Assembly (NCBI RefSeq): GCF_014905175.1
Contig: NC_057789.1
Span: forward strand, 19,670,555 to 19,734,554
DNA from: Aphidius gifuensis
Lineage: Eukaryota > Arthropoda > Insecta > Hymenoptera > Braconidae
Direction of reading: 5' to 3'
DNA length: 64,000 bases
The notes under the pieces: model-generated
The model's database searches: none
Told to the model about the DNA's origin: nothing
Seen by the model: only the letters and a program-made list of their open reading frames with translations
Shown: one piece after another, positions 44,185-54,500 of the stretch
How the letters are laid out: the number at the start of each line of letters is the position of its first letter
Position numbering within the stretch: position 1 is the first letter of the stretch
Position numbers and translations under genes: made by a program

Positions 44185-45252
44185 TTATGAAACAATTGGT
44201 CGTACAACTTTTTCAATATCTGCTCTGCATATAACACATTTTTTCAAATCAGTTGAACAATTTCCACAAGAAACAAAATGTCTACATGGTAAAAATAATA
44301 TACCTAAATTTTTTTCAAAACAAATTTTACATTTGAATTCAATATCTTCATCTATACTGTAGTAATCCGTAGGTTTATTTCTCATAATGACTATTGAGTT
44401 CGATTCGATTGTCGAACTTTCTGCTTCTTCCTCATCGTCTGATGGTTGATCATCGGTTTGAGGTATTTTAAAATGATCAATAAATTCTTGTCCTTTGATA
44501 ACACGTACAAAATAACATTCTTTAAAATAACGTGCATGTTCTTCCCATGGATCTTCATTTGGGAGCCAATCTTTTATACCATTACCACAGTGATAACACT
44601 GAACGTAGTCACCAATACCAGTGTAGAAAAATCCGGCCTCAGCTAGCTTTTCTTTTGTCTGGCTCATGTGCCTAGGCCAATATTCATATGATTTCAGGCG
44701 TAAGTCATAAGTCAAGTATTGTCGAACCTCAGCAGTTTTAACATCAATCTCAGGCTGTGGATCAGGGTACGAAGGTGGTACATAATCAAAAAGACTTAAA
44801 AATTCTCGATGTTCAAGTATTGATACCGCAGCTGAATAATATGAATAACGGAATGACGGTGAAATTACAGGAGAAATATTTTCCCGAAAAGGGTAGTAAC
44901 TAGGTACAGCCACGGTGTCAGGGTGGATGCCCACAGGGACATTTCCACATGGTATTCGGCGTACAAATCTACAGCTTGGTTTGTTTCGATGATTTTCAAG
45001 TCAAGGATTATCACCCAAAGTCCAATCGTTAATTTTAACTCCACATTCAAAACAACATACAAAGTTACCAACTCCGGTATAATAGAATCCAGCAGAAGCC
45101 AATTCAAAAATATCTAAATGATGAGCTAACGGCCATGTTTCAAAACTTTCACGGCGATTGGATTCTACACGATACATCAATCTTTCACCACGTTCAAACC
45201 AAGTGCGTTCCTCGATGTGTTCTGCCATCACCATGCTTGTTGATGAAGCCAT
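44185..45252 (-). pseudogene. inhibitor-of-apoptosis protein, P1, single stop in BIR1
   Basis: The frame starts MASSTSMVMAEH at 45252. BIR1 carries CCFECGVKINDW; a TGA at 45003-45001 interrupts it just before the ligand His/Cys (NHRNKPSC). The same frame is open afterwards through BIR2 (VQCYHCGNGIKDW, then HARYFKEC), an acidic linker (DDQPSDDEEEAESS) and a C-terminal RING finger (CKICFEKNLGILFLPCRHFV through CVICRADI). Two BIRs plus RING is the layout of insect and baculovirus IAPs, which restrain caspases. It lies between PRO and Env in the element. It is the best-preserved IAP of the window and lacks the stop that P2 and P3 share. Confidence 0.85.
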
Positions 45253-45439
45253 TTTTTTAAACTAAACATCTATTTTAAAATTCTCTTTATATATATTTTT
45301 TAAAAATTAAGGAGAGGGAATAATTCAAACAGAAAACAATTTTATTTATTTTATTTTATTTATTTCTTTATTCAACGAAATTTACAATAAGAATGTTGTA
45401 CAGTTGCACCACTACCTCGGAGAAAATGGAAACGCTTAT

Positions 45440-45778
45440 TTTTAAATATATTTTTTTTTGAATCAGTTTTTTATACATTGTCATTATAGTAATGTCGTTG
45501 AGTTTAGTATCAGCAACCACACACATTAGACGAAAAATAAAGCCTTTTATTATTATACTCGTAACAGACAGTGTTTCTTCTAAAACATAGCTGAAGCGAG
45601 GATCGGTAGGTCTTTGTCCAAAACTATCGAAGTATATTCCATAGCCAAAATGATCGATAAATAATGCTACCTAATGAGATCCTAATTGGTTATTATTGTC
45701 TGTATTTGCAATTATTGCACACGGTATATCTGTATACGGTAAAGCTCTAGCTAGCTGTTGAGTATCCATAAGATGAAT
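45440..45778 (-). pseudogene. protease (PRO), P1, deleted
   Basis: The start MDTQQLARALPYTD (about 45770) and IIANTDNNNQ are followed by a stop at the residue after catalytic His (GSH then TAG). The Asp region (FDSFGQRPTDPRF) and part of the C-terminal region survive, but a deletion near 45525 removes the CGCYC catalytic cysteine. Not functional. Confidence 0.65.
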
Positions 45779-45836
45779 CACGCTATCCTGCGCTGCTTAG
45801 ACTAATATATATTTTTATTTTTACTCTTCTTTATAT

Positions 45837-47168
45837 TTAATTACTATAATCCATTATAACTTGACGGCTGGAGTCTATTTCAATAATATTATCATATTCA
45901 GCATAAACAAGACAATTAACGACTTGTGCCAAAGCTTCACTGGAGCGTACTTCAATACGTAGACTACCACTCTTAAATAAGTTCCAATGACCAGCACTAT
46001 GTGCGGAAAGATCTGGTGTTAAGTCAGAAGCAAATAACGTATAACCTTTTCTATAGCTATCTCTATCTATTTGCATGCCATGGTCTCCAAAATGAATACC
46101 AGTAGCAGAAAAAAGTGTGTGGTATGCCTCAGCATCAAATATATTATTGAAAAATGTAGGCTGTAACGGTTTTCCAGGTATTTGTTTACCATCGACGTAG
46201 AGACATAGAAAATTTATATTAAAGTGTTGGAAGTAGAATGGATTATGGAGCCTATTACCATTGAAGCCCCGGTTGTCAACAAATCCAATAACAACTCGCT
46301 TAGGTAAAGTACCAATAATAATATTGGCGAGACAATTTCCAAGGATTCCTGCGGTGAGTAAAAAACTCTTGACCTCCACTCTAGTAAGGGGATATTCAGC
46401 TGTCGTTTTCGCTAAGGCTTTTGCATGAGCAATCATAATATGAGGATTTAGCTTGACTCGGCGTACAATCAATGACGCTTCTAATATTTGTATTTTATAA
46501 TCCTTGTCGTTTGAGGCATCCATTAAACAAAATTCTTGTTTTGACCGTGTGAGATTAATTTTCATTTCAATCCCATTCAATAAAAATTTTTCCTGGTTGA
46601 ATACATCGACATGTAAATGCCCAATCATCTTAAATTGTTTTCCGGCATTTGTATGAACACATCTGGCAACTAAGCCTTCATTTTTCGCATCTGCAGCGGC
46701 AACACTATTTGTATTCATACGCCCAGGAGTGTCAGGATACCATAACGCTAGTTGGAGATGACTATTTGTTGCATCATATCCATAATTAAGAATTGTTTCA
46801 ATGTATGCTCTGCAAGGATATGTGCCATTTGAAGCTGATACTAATTTTTGATTGAATAATACATCAACTTTTTCAAAGAGACTGTGGAGTGTTAAATCAA
46901 TTGGCCCTACTGCGTCAGTTGCCGGTGCTGCTGCCCCATTTTTATCCACAATCTTAGCACGAATTTTTAACAGTGTATGTGGTAAGTCTATATATTCCTC
47001 ACTTGTTCCAGGTACATGAAATTCGATTTGCGAATCATCACTCATTGAACTAATAGGATTGTAATAAGCCCATGTAGAATCTTCGATCGTTGTTTGTGTT
47101 GGAGGTATTGTAAATAAGTCAAGCTCCGACTTTGTACACTCACACGAATTATTATGTAAAAAAGACAT
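45837..47168 (-). CDS. Polinton major capsid protein (double jelly-roll), P1, intact
   Basis: An uninterrupted 443-codon frame, MSFLHNNSCECTKSELDLF to VIMDYSN. The N-terminal segment STWAYYNPISSMSDDSQIEF and EFHVPGTSEEYIDLPHTLLK, the central WYPDTPGRMNTNSV, and LHVDVFNQEKFLLNG match the protein family known as F54H12.2-like, now recognised as the hexon-type capsid protein of Polintons. It forms the trimeric capsomers of the predicted icosahedral particle. Start is the ATG at 47168, 2 nt beyond the basic-protein stop. The length is within the family range, with no disruption. This is a strong sign that P1 is the youngest copy, though other genes are broken. Copies in P2 and P3 are truncated. 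Confidence 0.88.
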   Translation of the reverse strand: MSFLHNNSCECTKSELDLFTIPPTQTTIEDSTWAYYNPISSMSDDSQIEFHVPGTSEEYIDLPHTLLKIRAKIVDKNGAAAPATDAVGPIDLTLHSLFEKVDVLFNQKLVSASNGTYPCRAYIETILNYGYDATNSHLQLALWYPDTPGRMNTNSVAAADAKNEGLVARCVHTNAGKQFKMIGHLHVDVFNQEKFLLNGIEMKINLTRSKQEFCLMDASNDKDYKIQILEASLIVRRVKLNPHIMIAHAKALAKTTAEYPLTRVEVKSFLLTAGILGNCLANIIIGTLPKRVVIGFVDNRGFNGNRLHNPFYFQHFNINFLCLYVDGKQIPGKPLQPTFFNNIFDAEAYHTLFSATGIHFGDHGMQIDRDSYRKGYTLFASDLTPDLSAHSAGHWNLFKSGSLRIEVRSSEALAQVVNCLVYAEYDNIIEIDSSRQVIMDYSN

Positions 47169-47170
47169 GG

Positions 47171-47758
47171 TTATTTAAAAAAAATTTCGTACATGTTACG
47201 TTTATTTTTCTTTTTTATTGATTTTTTTCTTTTATTATTTTTCTTTGAATTTTTCCTCTTTTTTTTACCACTACCTTTCTGGACTCTGGAACGGAATTTT
47301 TGCTTCTTGACGCGTGGACGACCACTATCTTTCTGATTACGTTTTTTCTTCATCACACCCTTTTGTTTATTAATACCAGAGCCTTTTTGAATATTCTTTC
47401 GACGCCGCTTTTTCTTATGACTACTGCTACCACCCCCACGGTTATTCCACAATGTTTCTAAATTATCTACTGCTTTACGTTTAAGTCGGTGACCAGATTC
47501 TTTTAATCGTGTCTCTAATTATTTTTTAAAATCAGATTTATGGGTTAGTACATCATCCAATACACTAACTCCAGCCTGCCACAATTCTTCACCAACAGGT
47601 TTAGCTACTCTTTGTAATATAAGATATACTGTTCTATACAATCCCTTGAGAAAACCTCCAACACCGTTTCCTCGCTGATTATAAGTAATGTATTGACGTT
47701 GATGAGTTGTTACACCACCACCGACTTGATTATCATAATACTTTAAATACATTGACAT
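47171..47758 (-). pseudogene. basic Lys-rich Polinton protein, P1, one stop
   Basis: The N-terminal part (47758-47519) has YYDNQVGGGVTTHQRQYITY, GGFLKGLYRTVYLILQRVA and DDVLTHKSDFKK. A TAA at 47521-47519 stands where P3 has a sense codon. The frame then continues as a strongly basic tail (HKKKRRRKNIQKGSG repeats) to 47171. The basic, glycine-punctuated tail suggests a DNA-binding core protein. Position between penton and hexon genes is conserved in P3. Role inferred. Confidence 0.65.
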
Positions 47759-48537
47759 AATTTATCAATTTTTTGAAAATGAACCGTCATGGTCAAAGGA
47801 TCATCCCCAAATAAGACTATGTGGTCATTAGAATCTTTTATAATACATGATATTGTTTGAAAAGTCTGTTGAATTACTGGTAAATAATAAGGCTGGAAAT
47901 TCACATTATAATTCCCACCATACTTATATTCATTACTATCAAAAGGTACAATTCTTAAAACTTGTTTATTTTTATCACTTATAATATATGGTGAACAAAT
48001 ATCACAATAAACATACAATAAATTTGGCAATGCTCTCAACAAACTGGCTGGTTTTCCACTAAGACGTATAACAATTTTTTTGGAAAATAATAATCCACAC
48101 TCTATGTAATTAAAGCCCAGAATATCTGACAATTTTTTTGTTAGTGTTATTGAATGTGAAGCACAGGTTTCACCACAAATTTTTTTTATACTGGTAAAGC
48201 GTGTTTGGGAATTGAATTTGAATTCAATATGTTGAATCCGTATTTTATCTCCATTCAAGGCATTAATTATTGCCTCAGTATTTTGATAAACGCCATGTGG
48301 TAAAAATATCGTAATACCCCCAGAGTGTGTTACATCAACACCTATACAACCTTCTTGAGGATAGATATGTAAAAAACCGATAGGTATATTTATATCACAG
48401 AGACCAACAAGCCACTCGCCGTCCAAATTGATTTCACGTGGTAGTTGTATACTAAATTCTGATGCATTATTATTAGGATAAAATTCAGTACTTTTGTTAC
48501 TAACAAGTGTGAGGTAAAAATTTCTGTCATTATTCAT
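47743..48537 (-). CDS. Polinton minor capsid protein (penton-like), P1, intact
   Basis: A 264-codon open frame beginning MNNDRNFYLTLVSNKSTEFY and containing ASEFSIQLPREINLDGEWLV, GLCDINIPIGFLHIYPQEGC and IISDKNKQVLRIVPFDSNEY. The strongly β-structured pattern and the LxxNxxxxFxxxLPxxIxLxGxWxVGL start are typical of the single-jelly-roll Polinton minor capsid protein that is modelled at capsid vertices. Its end overlaps the basic-protein start by 16 bases. It lies directly downstream of the integrase. Only the C-terminal third is left in P3, and it is absent from P2. Confidence 0.85.
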   Translation of the reverse strand: MNNDRNFYLTLVSNKSTEFYPNNNASEFSIQLPREINLDGEWLVGLCDINIPIGFLHIYPQEGCIGVDVTHSGGITIFLPHGVYQNTEAIINALNGDKIRIQHIEFKFNSQTRFTSIKKICGETCASHSITLTKKLSDILGFNYIECGLLFSKKIVIRLSGKPASLLRALPNLLYVYCDICSPYIISDKNKQVLRIVPFDSNEYKYGGNYNVNFQPYYLPVIQQTFQTISCIIKDSNDHIVLFGDDPLTMTVHFQKIDKLCQCI

Positions 48538-48557
48538 TGTAGATTACTTGAAGAAAT

Positions 48558-49676
48558 TCAGCTTTCAAATTTCGATGGCCAATCCAGCCAGTGTACAAAA
48601 TATTCTTTTCGCTTGCCTTTACCACGTGTTTTTAGAATTTTTTCGATTTTAAATACACTTTCTTTAATGTTTTTGTTAACTGGAGACAATTCAACCTCAT
48701 AAAACATACCATCAATAACTTCACCAGCTAAATCGGCTAACTCATAAATCGGTTTGCCTTGACGTGATGTAGCTTTCGTTATTTTTAATATTTCCTGAGA
48801 CCATGAAGGGGTATATCCATTCTGGAATTCACCTTTTGCAGTACTGATGCGCACACGGTCATTTACTTTATATTTAAATCGATCAACTATTTTTTCACCA
48901 TCATAACGACTTTCTTTATTTTTTCTAACGATTTCTAAATTATTTATTGTCACTGCAGCTGGTGTCATTTTAATCGATGTATGAATAGAATTATTGTACC
49001 CATCGACAATTTGTTGTAATATATCTATATATTTATGTGTTCTTTTATGTGTAAAATAACGCCAAATACGTTCTTTTATTGTACGTATTACCCGTTCTAC
49101 AATTGATGCTTTTATGTCAGGATTTCGTGCCACTCGAAAATAAATATTAGCATCGCTTAACATCTTTTGGATAATTTTGTTTTTAAACTCACTTCCAGAA
49201 TCGGTCTGTAAAAAAACAGGCATACGGCCATTGCTCTTTTCAATTATACGTTCAAATCCTAAACATACTTCTGGACTGGTTTTATTTTTTAATGGTTCAA
49301 TCCATAAGAATTTACTAAATACATCAATAACAAAAAGTAAAAAAAATATACCATTAATTTCTAATTTTATACTTTGTAAATCTGCTAAATCAGCTTCCCA
49401 AACAGAATCGATGCCTGATACATTATAATGTAAACGAGGAAATTTACGTTTGACAGGTTTGTGTAATGTATACACATCTTGTGAATTTGAATACTCTTTT
49501 ATTTTATCACTTAGATCTGGATATTTTGCTACAATATTACGTGCACCAGTATAAGCAACAGGATTTAATAAATCATAATAAATATTTGCAATGGGTGTAT
49601 TATTTTTTATATTTTTCTCATTAGTATTTATGAGGTCTTTTTTGATTTTTTCTTTTCGGGACTTAGTCTTTGCCAT
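48558..49676 (-). CDS. Polinton integrase (rve type) with chromodomain, P1
   Basis: A 372-codon frame. The catalytic triad is visible: Asp in WEADLADLQ (about residue 94), Asp in FLQTDSGSEF (about 158) and Glu in KASIVERVIRTIKE (about 194). An SH3-like C-terminal domain (VRISTAKGEFQNGYTPSWSQ) and the start of a chromodomain (KRKEYFVHWLDWPSKFES) follow. The frame ends in TGA right after FES, where chromodomains usually have Trp, so the last helix is probably lost. In Polintons this enzyme inserts the element with 6-bp target duplications and the chromodomain may steer it to chromatin. It overlaps the preceding unknown gene by 49 bases in another frame. The start is the ATG of MAKTKSRKEK. Confidence 0.85.
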   Translation of the reverse strand: MAKTKSRKEKIKKDLINTNEKNIKNNTPIANIYYDLLNPVAYTGARNIVAKYPDLSDKIKEYSNSQDVYTLHKPVKRKFPRLHYNVSGIDSVWEADLADLQSIKLEINGIFFLLFVIDVFSKFLWIEPLKNKTSPEVCLGFERIIEKSNGRMPVFLQTDSGSEFKNKIIQKMLSDANIYFRVARNPDIKASIVERVIRTIKERIWRYFTHKRTHKYIDILQQIVDGYNNSIHTSIKMTPAAVTINNLEIVRKNKESRYDGEKIVDRFKYKVNDRVRISTAKGEFQNGYTPSWSQEILKITKATSRQGKPIYELADLAGEVIDGMFYEVELSPVNKNIKESVFKIEKILKTRGKGKRKEYFVHWLDWPSKFES

Positions 49677-50401
49677 GATACTTCAGGTTCATTACTAGTA
49701 GTTGGTTTCTCACCATCCGGAAATTGCGGCTCAAGTCTTTTACTAACTCTGTGATTTGGGCGGTCGGCTAATGGTGTTGAAAACAATATTGTCTCTTCAT
49801 CATCTTCTGAAATGATAGGTGACTTCCACAAATTGTCATTACCTACAAAATTACGTGGAGTATTTATATCACGGAGAAACTTTGGTAATTCTTCTTGACC
49901 AACAGCATTATGACTTTTACGATAACGTAAAGTATCATTCACTAAATCAACAATATTTGTATTGGGTATTTTATTGTTGTTTATACTTATGTGACCAGAT
50001 TTATTCCATTTAAAACGCTTATCTATATCCGCAGTGTTAATATGATCAATTATTGCCTTAGCTTTTTGCTGATATCGCGGTGGAACACTTTTTATTATAT
50101 TCTCGACAGGGTACGATGAATCCTTTGTACTATCATCGATATCTTTATATGTTAATTTTGTATGTGGTCTGTCATCATCACTATTAAAAAATAAAAATCG
50201 CCTAAATAACTCACGATATTCACTCCATTTTTCTGCATCATTTTTAGAAGAATTTAAAATTTTTGTAAGTTCTTTATCAAGACGTGATGTTGGATCCCCA
50301 GGTGTTTGGATACTTGTTAATGCATGATTTTTATTTTCAAGCGACTTGAGTTCATTTATAGAATCGTGAGGTACGAGGGCCATCTTACGTGTATGCTCCA
50401 T
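49628..50401 (-). CDS. conserved Polinton protein of unknown function, P1, intact
   Basis: A 257-codon frame beginning MEHTRKMALVPHDSINELKS. The N-terminal part is polar (DPTSRLDKELTKILNSS), the middle is acidic (FFNSDDDRPH), and the C-terminal part has IVDLVNDTLRYRKSHNAVG followed by ELPKFLRDINTPRNFVGND. The RKSHNAxGxxELxxFLxxxNxP signature recurs, from memory, in many insect Polintons. Function unknown. It begins at 50401 just inside the end of the small-protein frame and runs into the integrase gene. It is intact here and fragmented in P2. No membrane segment. Confidence 0.65.
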   Translation of the reverse strand: MEHTRKMALVPHDSINELKSLENKNHALTSIQTPGDPTSRLDKELTKILNSSKNDAEKWSEYRELFRRFLFFNSDDDRPHTKLTYKDIDDSTKDSSYPVENIIKSVPPRYQQKAKAIIDHINTADIDKRFKWNKSGHISINNNKIPNTNIVDLVNDTLRYRKSHNAVGQEELPKFLRDINTPRNFVGNDNLWKSPIISEDDEETILFSTPLADRPNHRVSKRLEPQFPDGEKPTTSNEPEVSWQRLSPEKKKSKKTS

Positions 50402-50406
50402 ATTTT

Positions 50407-50762
50407 TACGCCAAATTTTTAAATAAAAGATTTATTATAGGCGTAATCAATGAGGCTAAAATACCAATACAATGCTTTATGATAATTTTCTTTTTAGCTG
50501 CCCAACTTATTTTTTAAATTAATTGTCTTAAAATTTTCTTATATTTTTTTAGCTTCCTTTTTTCCTTATCTTTTATTGGTAAAACCCCTTTCAAATAATT
50601 CAAAATGATTTCAAAAATACAATGAATAAATTTAGAATCACTGTGTTGAAGTATTGCTCGACGTTGTTTTGGATTAGCATGAACAAGTGATGTTAATAAT
50701 ATTGTATTTTTCCGATCAAATGGTATTCCCAAAGGCACTCGCTTTGGTGTGTTGTCAGACAT
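50407..50762 (-). pseudogene. small basic Polinton protein, P1, one in-frame stop
   Basis: From ATG at 50762 the frame has TPKRVPLGIPFDRKNTILLT, then LKGVLPIKDKEKRKLKKYKK and a TAA at 50516-50514. The same frame continues after the stop to 50407 and ends in a hydrophobic Ile/Leu-rich tail. The two-part pattern, a basic helix with KxxLKxYKKxLRxL and a hydrophobic C-terminus, is one I associate with small Polinton virion proteins. Its N-terminus survives in P2. Whether the upstream part alone is functional is unknown. Confidence 0.55.
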
Positions 50763-50779
50763 TATAGATGTACAACTGG

Positions 50780-51490
50780 TTAATTTAAAGATGGATCACT
50801 ATTATTTATATCACGTACTTGTTTTGAGACATACACATAATTTACAGGGTCACTAGGAAAAATACATGTCCTAATACGAATGTTTTCAGGTGTTGACTGA
50901 TTCAAATCAATTAATAAGTAACCATGTGGCGTTGATGTAGCATCTAAATAAGCTTCTTGAGTAAATTTTGTATTCAACGGTGATATTTGTCTAGCAAGAT
51001 GAGAAATTTGAGCTTTGTCACGAGGATTTTTAAAAACAACAATATAATTTGTATTCAAAGAAATTTCCCTATAAACTTTTCCCCCATGAAATAAATTTTG
51101 TGATAATAATAATACACTTAAATTGCGCTGATGTGAACCCTTGGTAAATATATCTAATACCGATGAACCACTACTACTTTCACGCATTAAATCATCCATG
51201 ATTAACTTTTTTTTTTTAATATCATTAAAATCTTTCATGTCTGGTAAGCCTTCTTGAAATTCAACATTTTTATATTCAGTATACACAGGTTGCCATTCGG
51301 CGTAATATAGAATAATACGGTCAAATTCAGTATTACATAATCCCGATAATTCTTTGGAAAAACGTTTAGCCCAAACACTTTTACCAGCCCCTGATGGACC
51401 TGAAATAACAATTTTAAATGGATGTGTCATTTGCCAAGCCATGATGATAACTGAAAAAAATTTGGTAGGGTGTGTATTCAATAAAAACAT
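50780..51490 (-). CDS. genome-packaging ATPase (A32/FtsK-HerA type), P1
   Basis: A 236-codon frame with Walker A in VISGPSGAGKSVWAKRF (about residue 30), Walker B in KLIMDDLMRESS (about residue 100), and a conserved HLARQISPLN helix near the C-terminus. This is the FtsK-HerA superfamily packaging ATPase shared by Polintons, poxviruses and other large DNA viruses; it drives the genome into the capsid. It starts at MFLLNTHPTKFFSV; a downstream ATG at MAWQMTHPFK is an equally likely true start and would be nearer the family's usual N-terminus. The frame ends at SDPSLN, five codons earlier than P2, so the C-terminus may be truncated by a late stop. It follows PolB and precedes the small protein. 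Confidence 0.82.
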   Translation of the reverse strand: MFLLNTHPTKFFSVIIMAWQMTHPFKIVISGPSGAGKSVWAKRFSKELSGLCNTEFDRIILYYAEWQPVYTEYKNVEFQEGLPDMKDFNDIKKKKLIMDDLMRESSSGSSVLDIFTKGSHQRNLSVLLLSQNLFHGGKVYREISLNTNYIVVFKNPRDKAQISHLARQISPLNTKFTQEAYLDATSTPHGYLLIDLNQSTPENIRIRTCIFPSDPVNYVYVSKQVRDINNSDPSLN

Positions 51491-51545
51491 AAAACATTTT
51501 ATTTTTATTCAAGATTTATTCATATAACATATTTAGCACGTTTAT

Positions 51546-54500
51546 TTACAGTATTACAGTATTATACAGGCTAGTATTATACTCAGTAGTTAAGCCCCCA
51601 TGTCTTTTTTTACCGCTATTATACATAGTATTATAACCATACGGTAATGTATTTCTCATGTTAGCCGTAAATTTCCGTTTCGGCCCGGTAACACGTACAA
51701 TTTTCGATTCTAATATTGTATGTACATCATGTTCTTTAGTTCTACGTATTGAGTAACAAGTTACAGTAAGTTTGTCGTTTTCACCATCAGTTAAAGTCTT
51801 AATACTATCATAATTGACTAATTTTTTAGCATTAACGTCAAGTCGCACACCTTTTAATAAATCAGGTTTTTCAGCAATATAACTATAAAATTTAGGGCCC
51901 CCAGAAATAAAAGTTTTTATGTAACCACCATCAAGCTTATCAGTGAGATCACCTAAATAATTACCTAATAGCAGTTTATCATTTTCATTCTCAGAAATAA
52001 AAACTATAGAGTCAGTATCAACATACAATACTCGTGACTGAACTTTATCAAGATATTTGTATAATTCTAAGCGCGCATGCGCAGTCGTGAATGCGCCTAG
52101 AACTGGATTAGTTGAGCTATCAGTTCTATCACAACTTTCAACATATTTCAAATTGACAAATAGTGTATCATCATCGATAATAGTTATGCAAGAAACTTTA
52201 ATATTGGCATTTTCAATAATTTCATTAAAATCTTGAATATTTTGAATAATACTGTACATATCCGAAATATTATCCATAGCTAGCCTACTCCAAAGTGAAT
52301 TTAAGTCATTTTTACTAACTTGACGTTAACCAGGATTTTTTTCAATTTTCGTAGGATCTAAATCAATTCCCTCTACTTTACTATAATTATCTATGTATGC
52401 TTGTTTTGATGCGTCATCAACGCACTTTACAGGCCAACCACTAGCTTCTTGTTTTATTTTTAAAAATTTATTTATATAACCTGTAAAAAGACCGCCAGTT
52501 CTAGTTTTCGGGTCATATTGAGTTGTTTTATCCCAATGCCATATTTCTTTCATTTGTTAAATTTTATACCCTTTCTCAACCGCTACTTTCAACTCCTCAG
52601 ATACCCAAGTACCAATAAGTGCTCGTTCTGATTGATTATGAGTACAATTTTCTTGATTTAAAGTTAATGTACATGCGTTACAAAGTGGAAAAAATAATTT
52701 TTTATGACACCTCATTTGCAATACTGGTATATATAAATCGGGCGGTGGCAAAACTCGACATTTAATTAATCCTATCACATTACTTATGTTATTATCGGGA
52801 CAAAGCTCACGTATATCATCCAGAACAAAAACTTTGGGATGGCCGAGAGGATAAATATTTTTTTTTAACGTACTCGGATATAGTGACGTGACGTCTACGT
52901 AGTATATCTATTGAGAACCAGTAACAGTATGTGAAACACAAAAATTTTCAGTTCGCCCACCAAATAAAGCATCACGAGGCAATATTGCTTCTTTATAAAA
53001 ATTATTATCAATTGTTTTCAAGAAATTCTTTAAATCTATGTTGTTTTGACACATTCTTTTAAAATTACATTCCCAAATAATAATCAATTCATAACCTTCT
53101 TTTTTAAAATATGCATTTATGTACTCTGTATTCTCACGCCTCGTTCTAAGTGTTGTATTATCCCCTAAATCCGCATCCACATCTTTAATCAATTCAAAAC
53201 AATCACAACCATGATAGTAACAACTTAAAAAAGAGTATATGGTTTTTCTATCTTCTGAAATGCCATCGACCAGATAGGGACCTACTCTACGCTCACGCCC
53301 TCTACCAGCATGAATTATTTTGATCCCTTGAGAATGTTCGAGCCATAATAACCATTGTATAGCTATTGTAGATTGCATATCTCCTAACCTATACCCGTTT
53401 TTGGGGATCAGTGCGACCTCATTTTCTTTTAAATAATTTCTACGACAAATTAATGAACTAGTCGATGCAGCAGTTAAAGCTTCAGTGAATGGGCATACAT
53501 TCCCTACTTGCATCATTAATTTTCTATATGTAATACACGCCTTCTTAAGTAATTCTACATCAGATTTACAATAAATCGCCATTTCTCGTTTAAAATCAAA
53601 TGGCGGACCCTGAAGTCGTTCATTATACCATTTATCAAATTCTTGTTGTTTTTCAATAGTCAGCGCGCGCACACCAAAGTCTCCTTTAGGCGGTGAAGGA
53701 CCAATTCTAATTTTGATTTTCTGGTTTATTGAAAAAGAAAGGAAAAAAAGCCTTAGTCAATTCTTTAATTCCAAAAGCTTTTGGTAACGCACTTAATGGC
53801 ATGAAAAAATAATTCAGCGAGTCTATAAATTTGACGTTATCGAAAGATAATAATGTAAGTCTAGTTCCTCTAACAATTGTTTGAATATTTGTTATTGGTA
53901 CTCTCTTGATTATTTCACGTAAAACAAATTGGGCATCATAGCCACCACCATTATGAGCTATACAAATTAATTTTGAGTATCTTGATTTAGACTTCAAAAC
54001 TAAATCAACAAATTTTTCCATGGCGTCATCGCCTGTGTGTAAATTTGCGCGTCTCACTGCAATGACAATTTTCTGTACCGTCTGACTCCAAACAAATTTC
54101 ACACACTATTCGCGCACAGGAATAATTGACGATATGCATTTTTAATTGTTTATTATTTTTATATGATCTCAGCTCAGACCGTGTTTCAAAATCAAAAAAT
54201 AAAAATCCATTAACTTTTTTATCTTTTCGAGGCCCCTGCTTTATCGGCCGTGGCTTCATATAACACAGATGGTTTAGTTGTTTATGGTCTTGACAGGGCG
54301 CACAATAATAATAACCACACAAATGTTCACTGTCACGGACGTAGACTTTACGACAAATATTACATTTTTTAATTCGATTACAAACTGAAAAATTTTTTGA
54401 ATACGAGTCTGATTGTGAATGTTTTTCATAACACTGTTCACTATAAAATACTCGATTACATATCAAACTCTTTTTAAAATCATTATCATTACTGTTATTC

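Noticed and set aside
44185..45252. IAP as an ordinary host gene next to the element
   Set aside because: The gene lies at the same place in three element copies, between protease and Env-like genes, so it belongs to the element.
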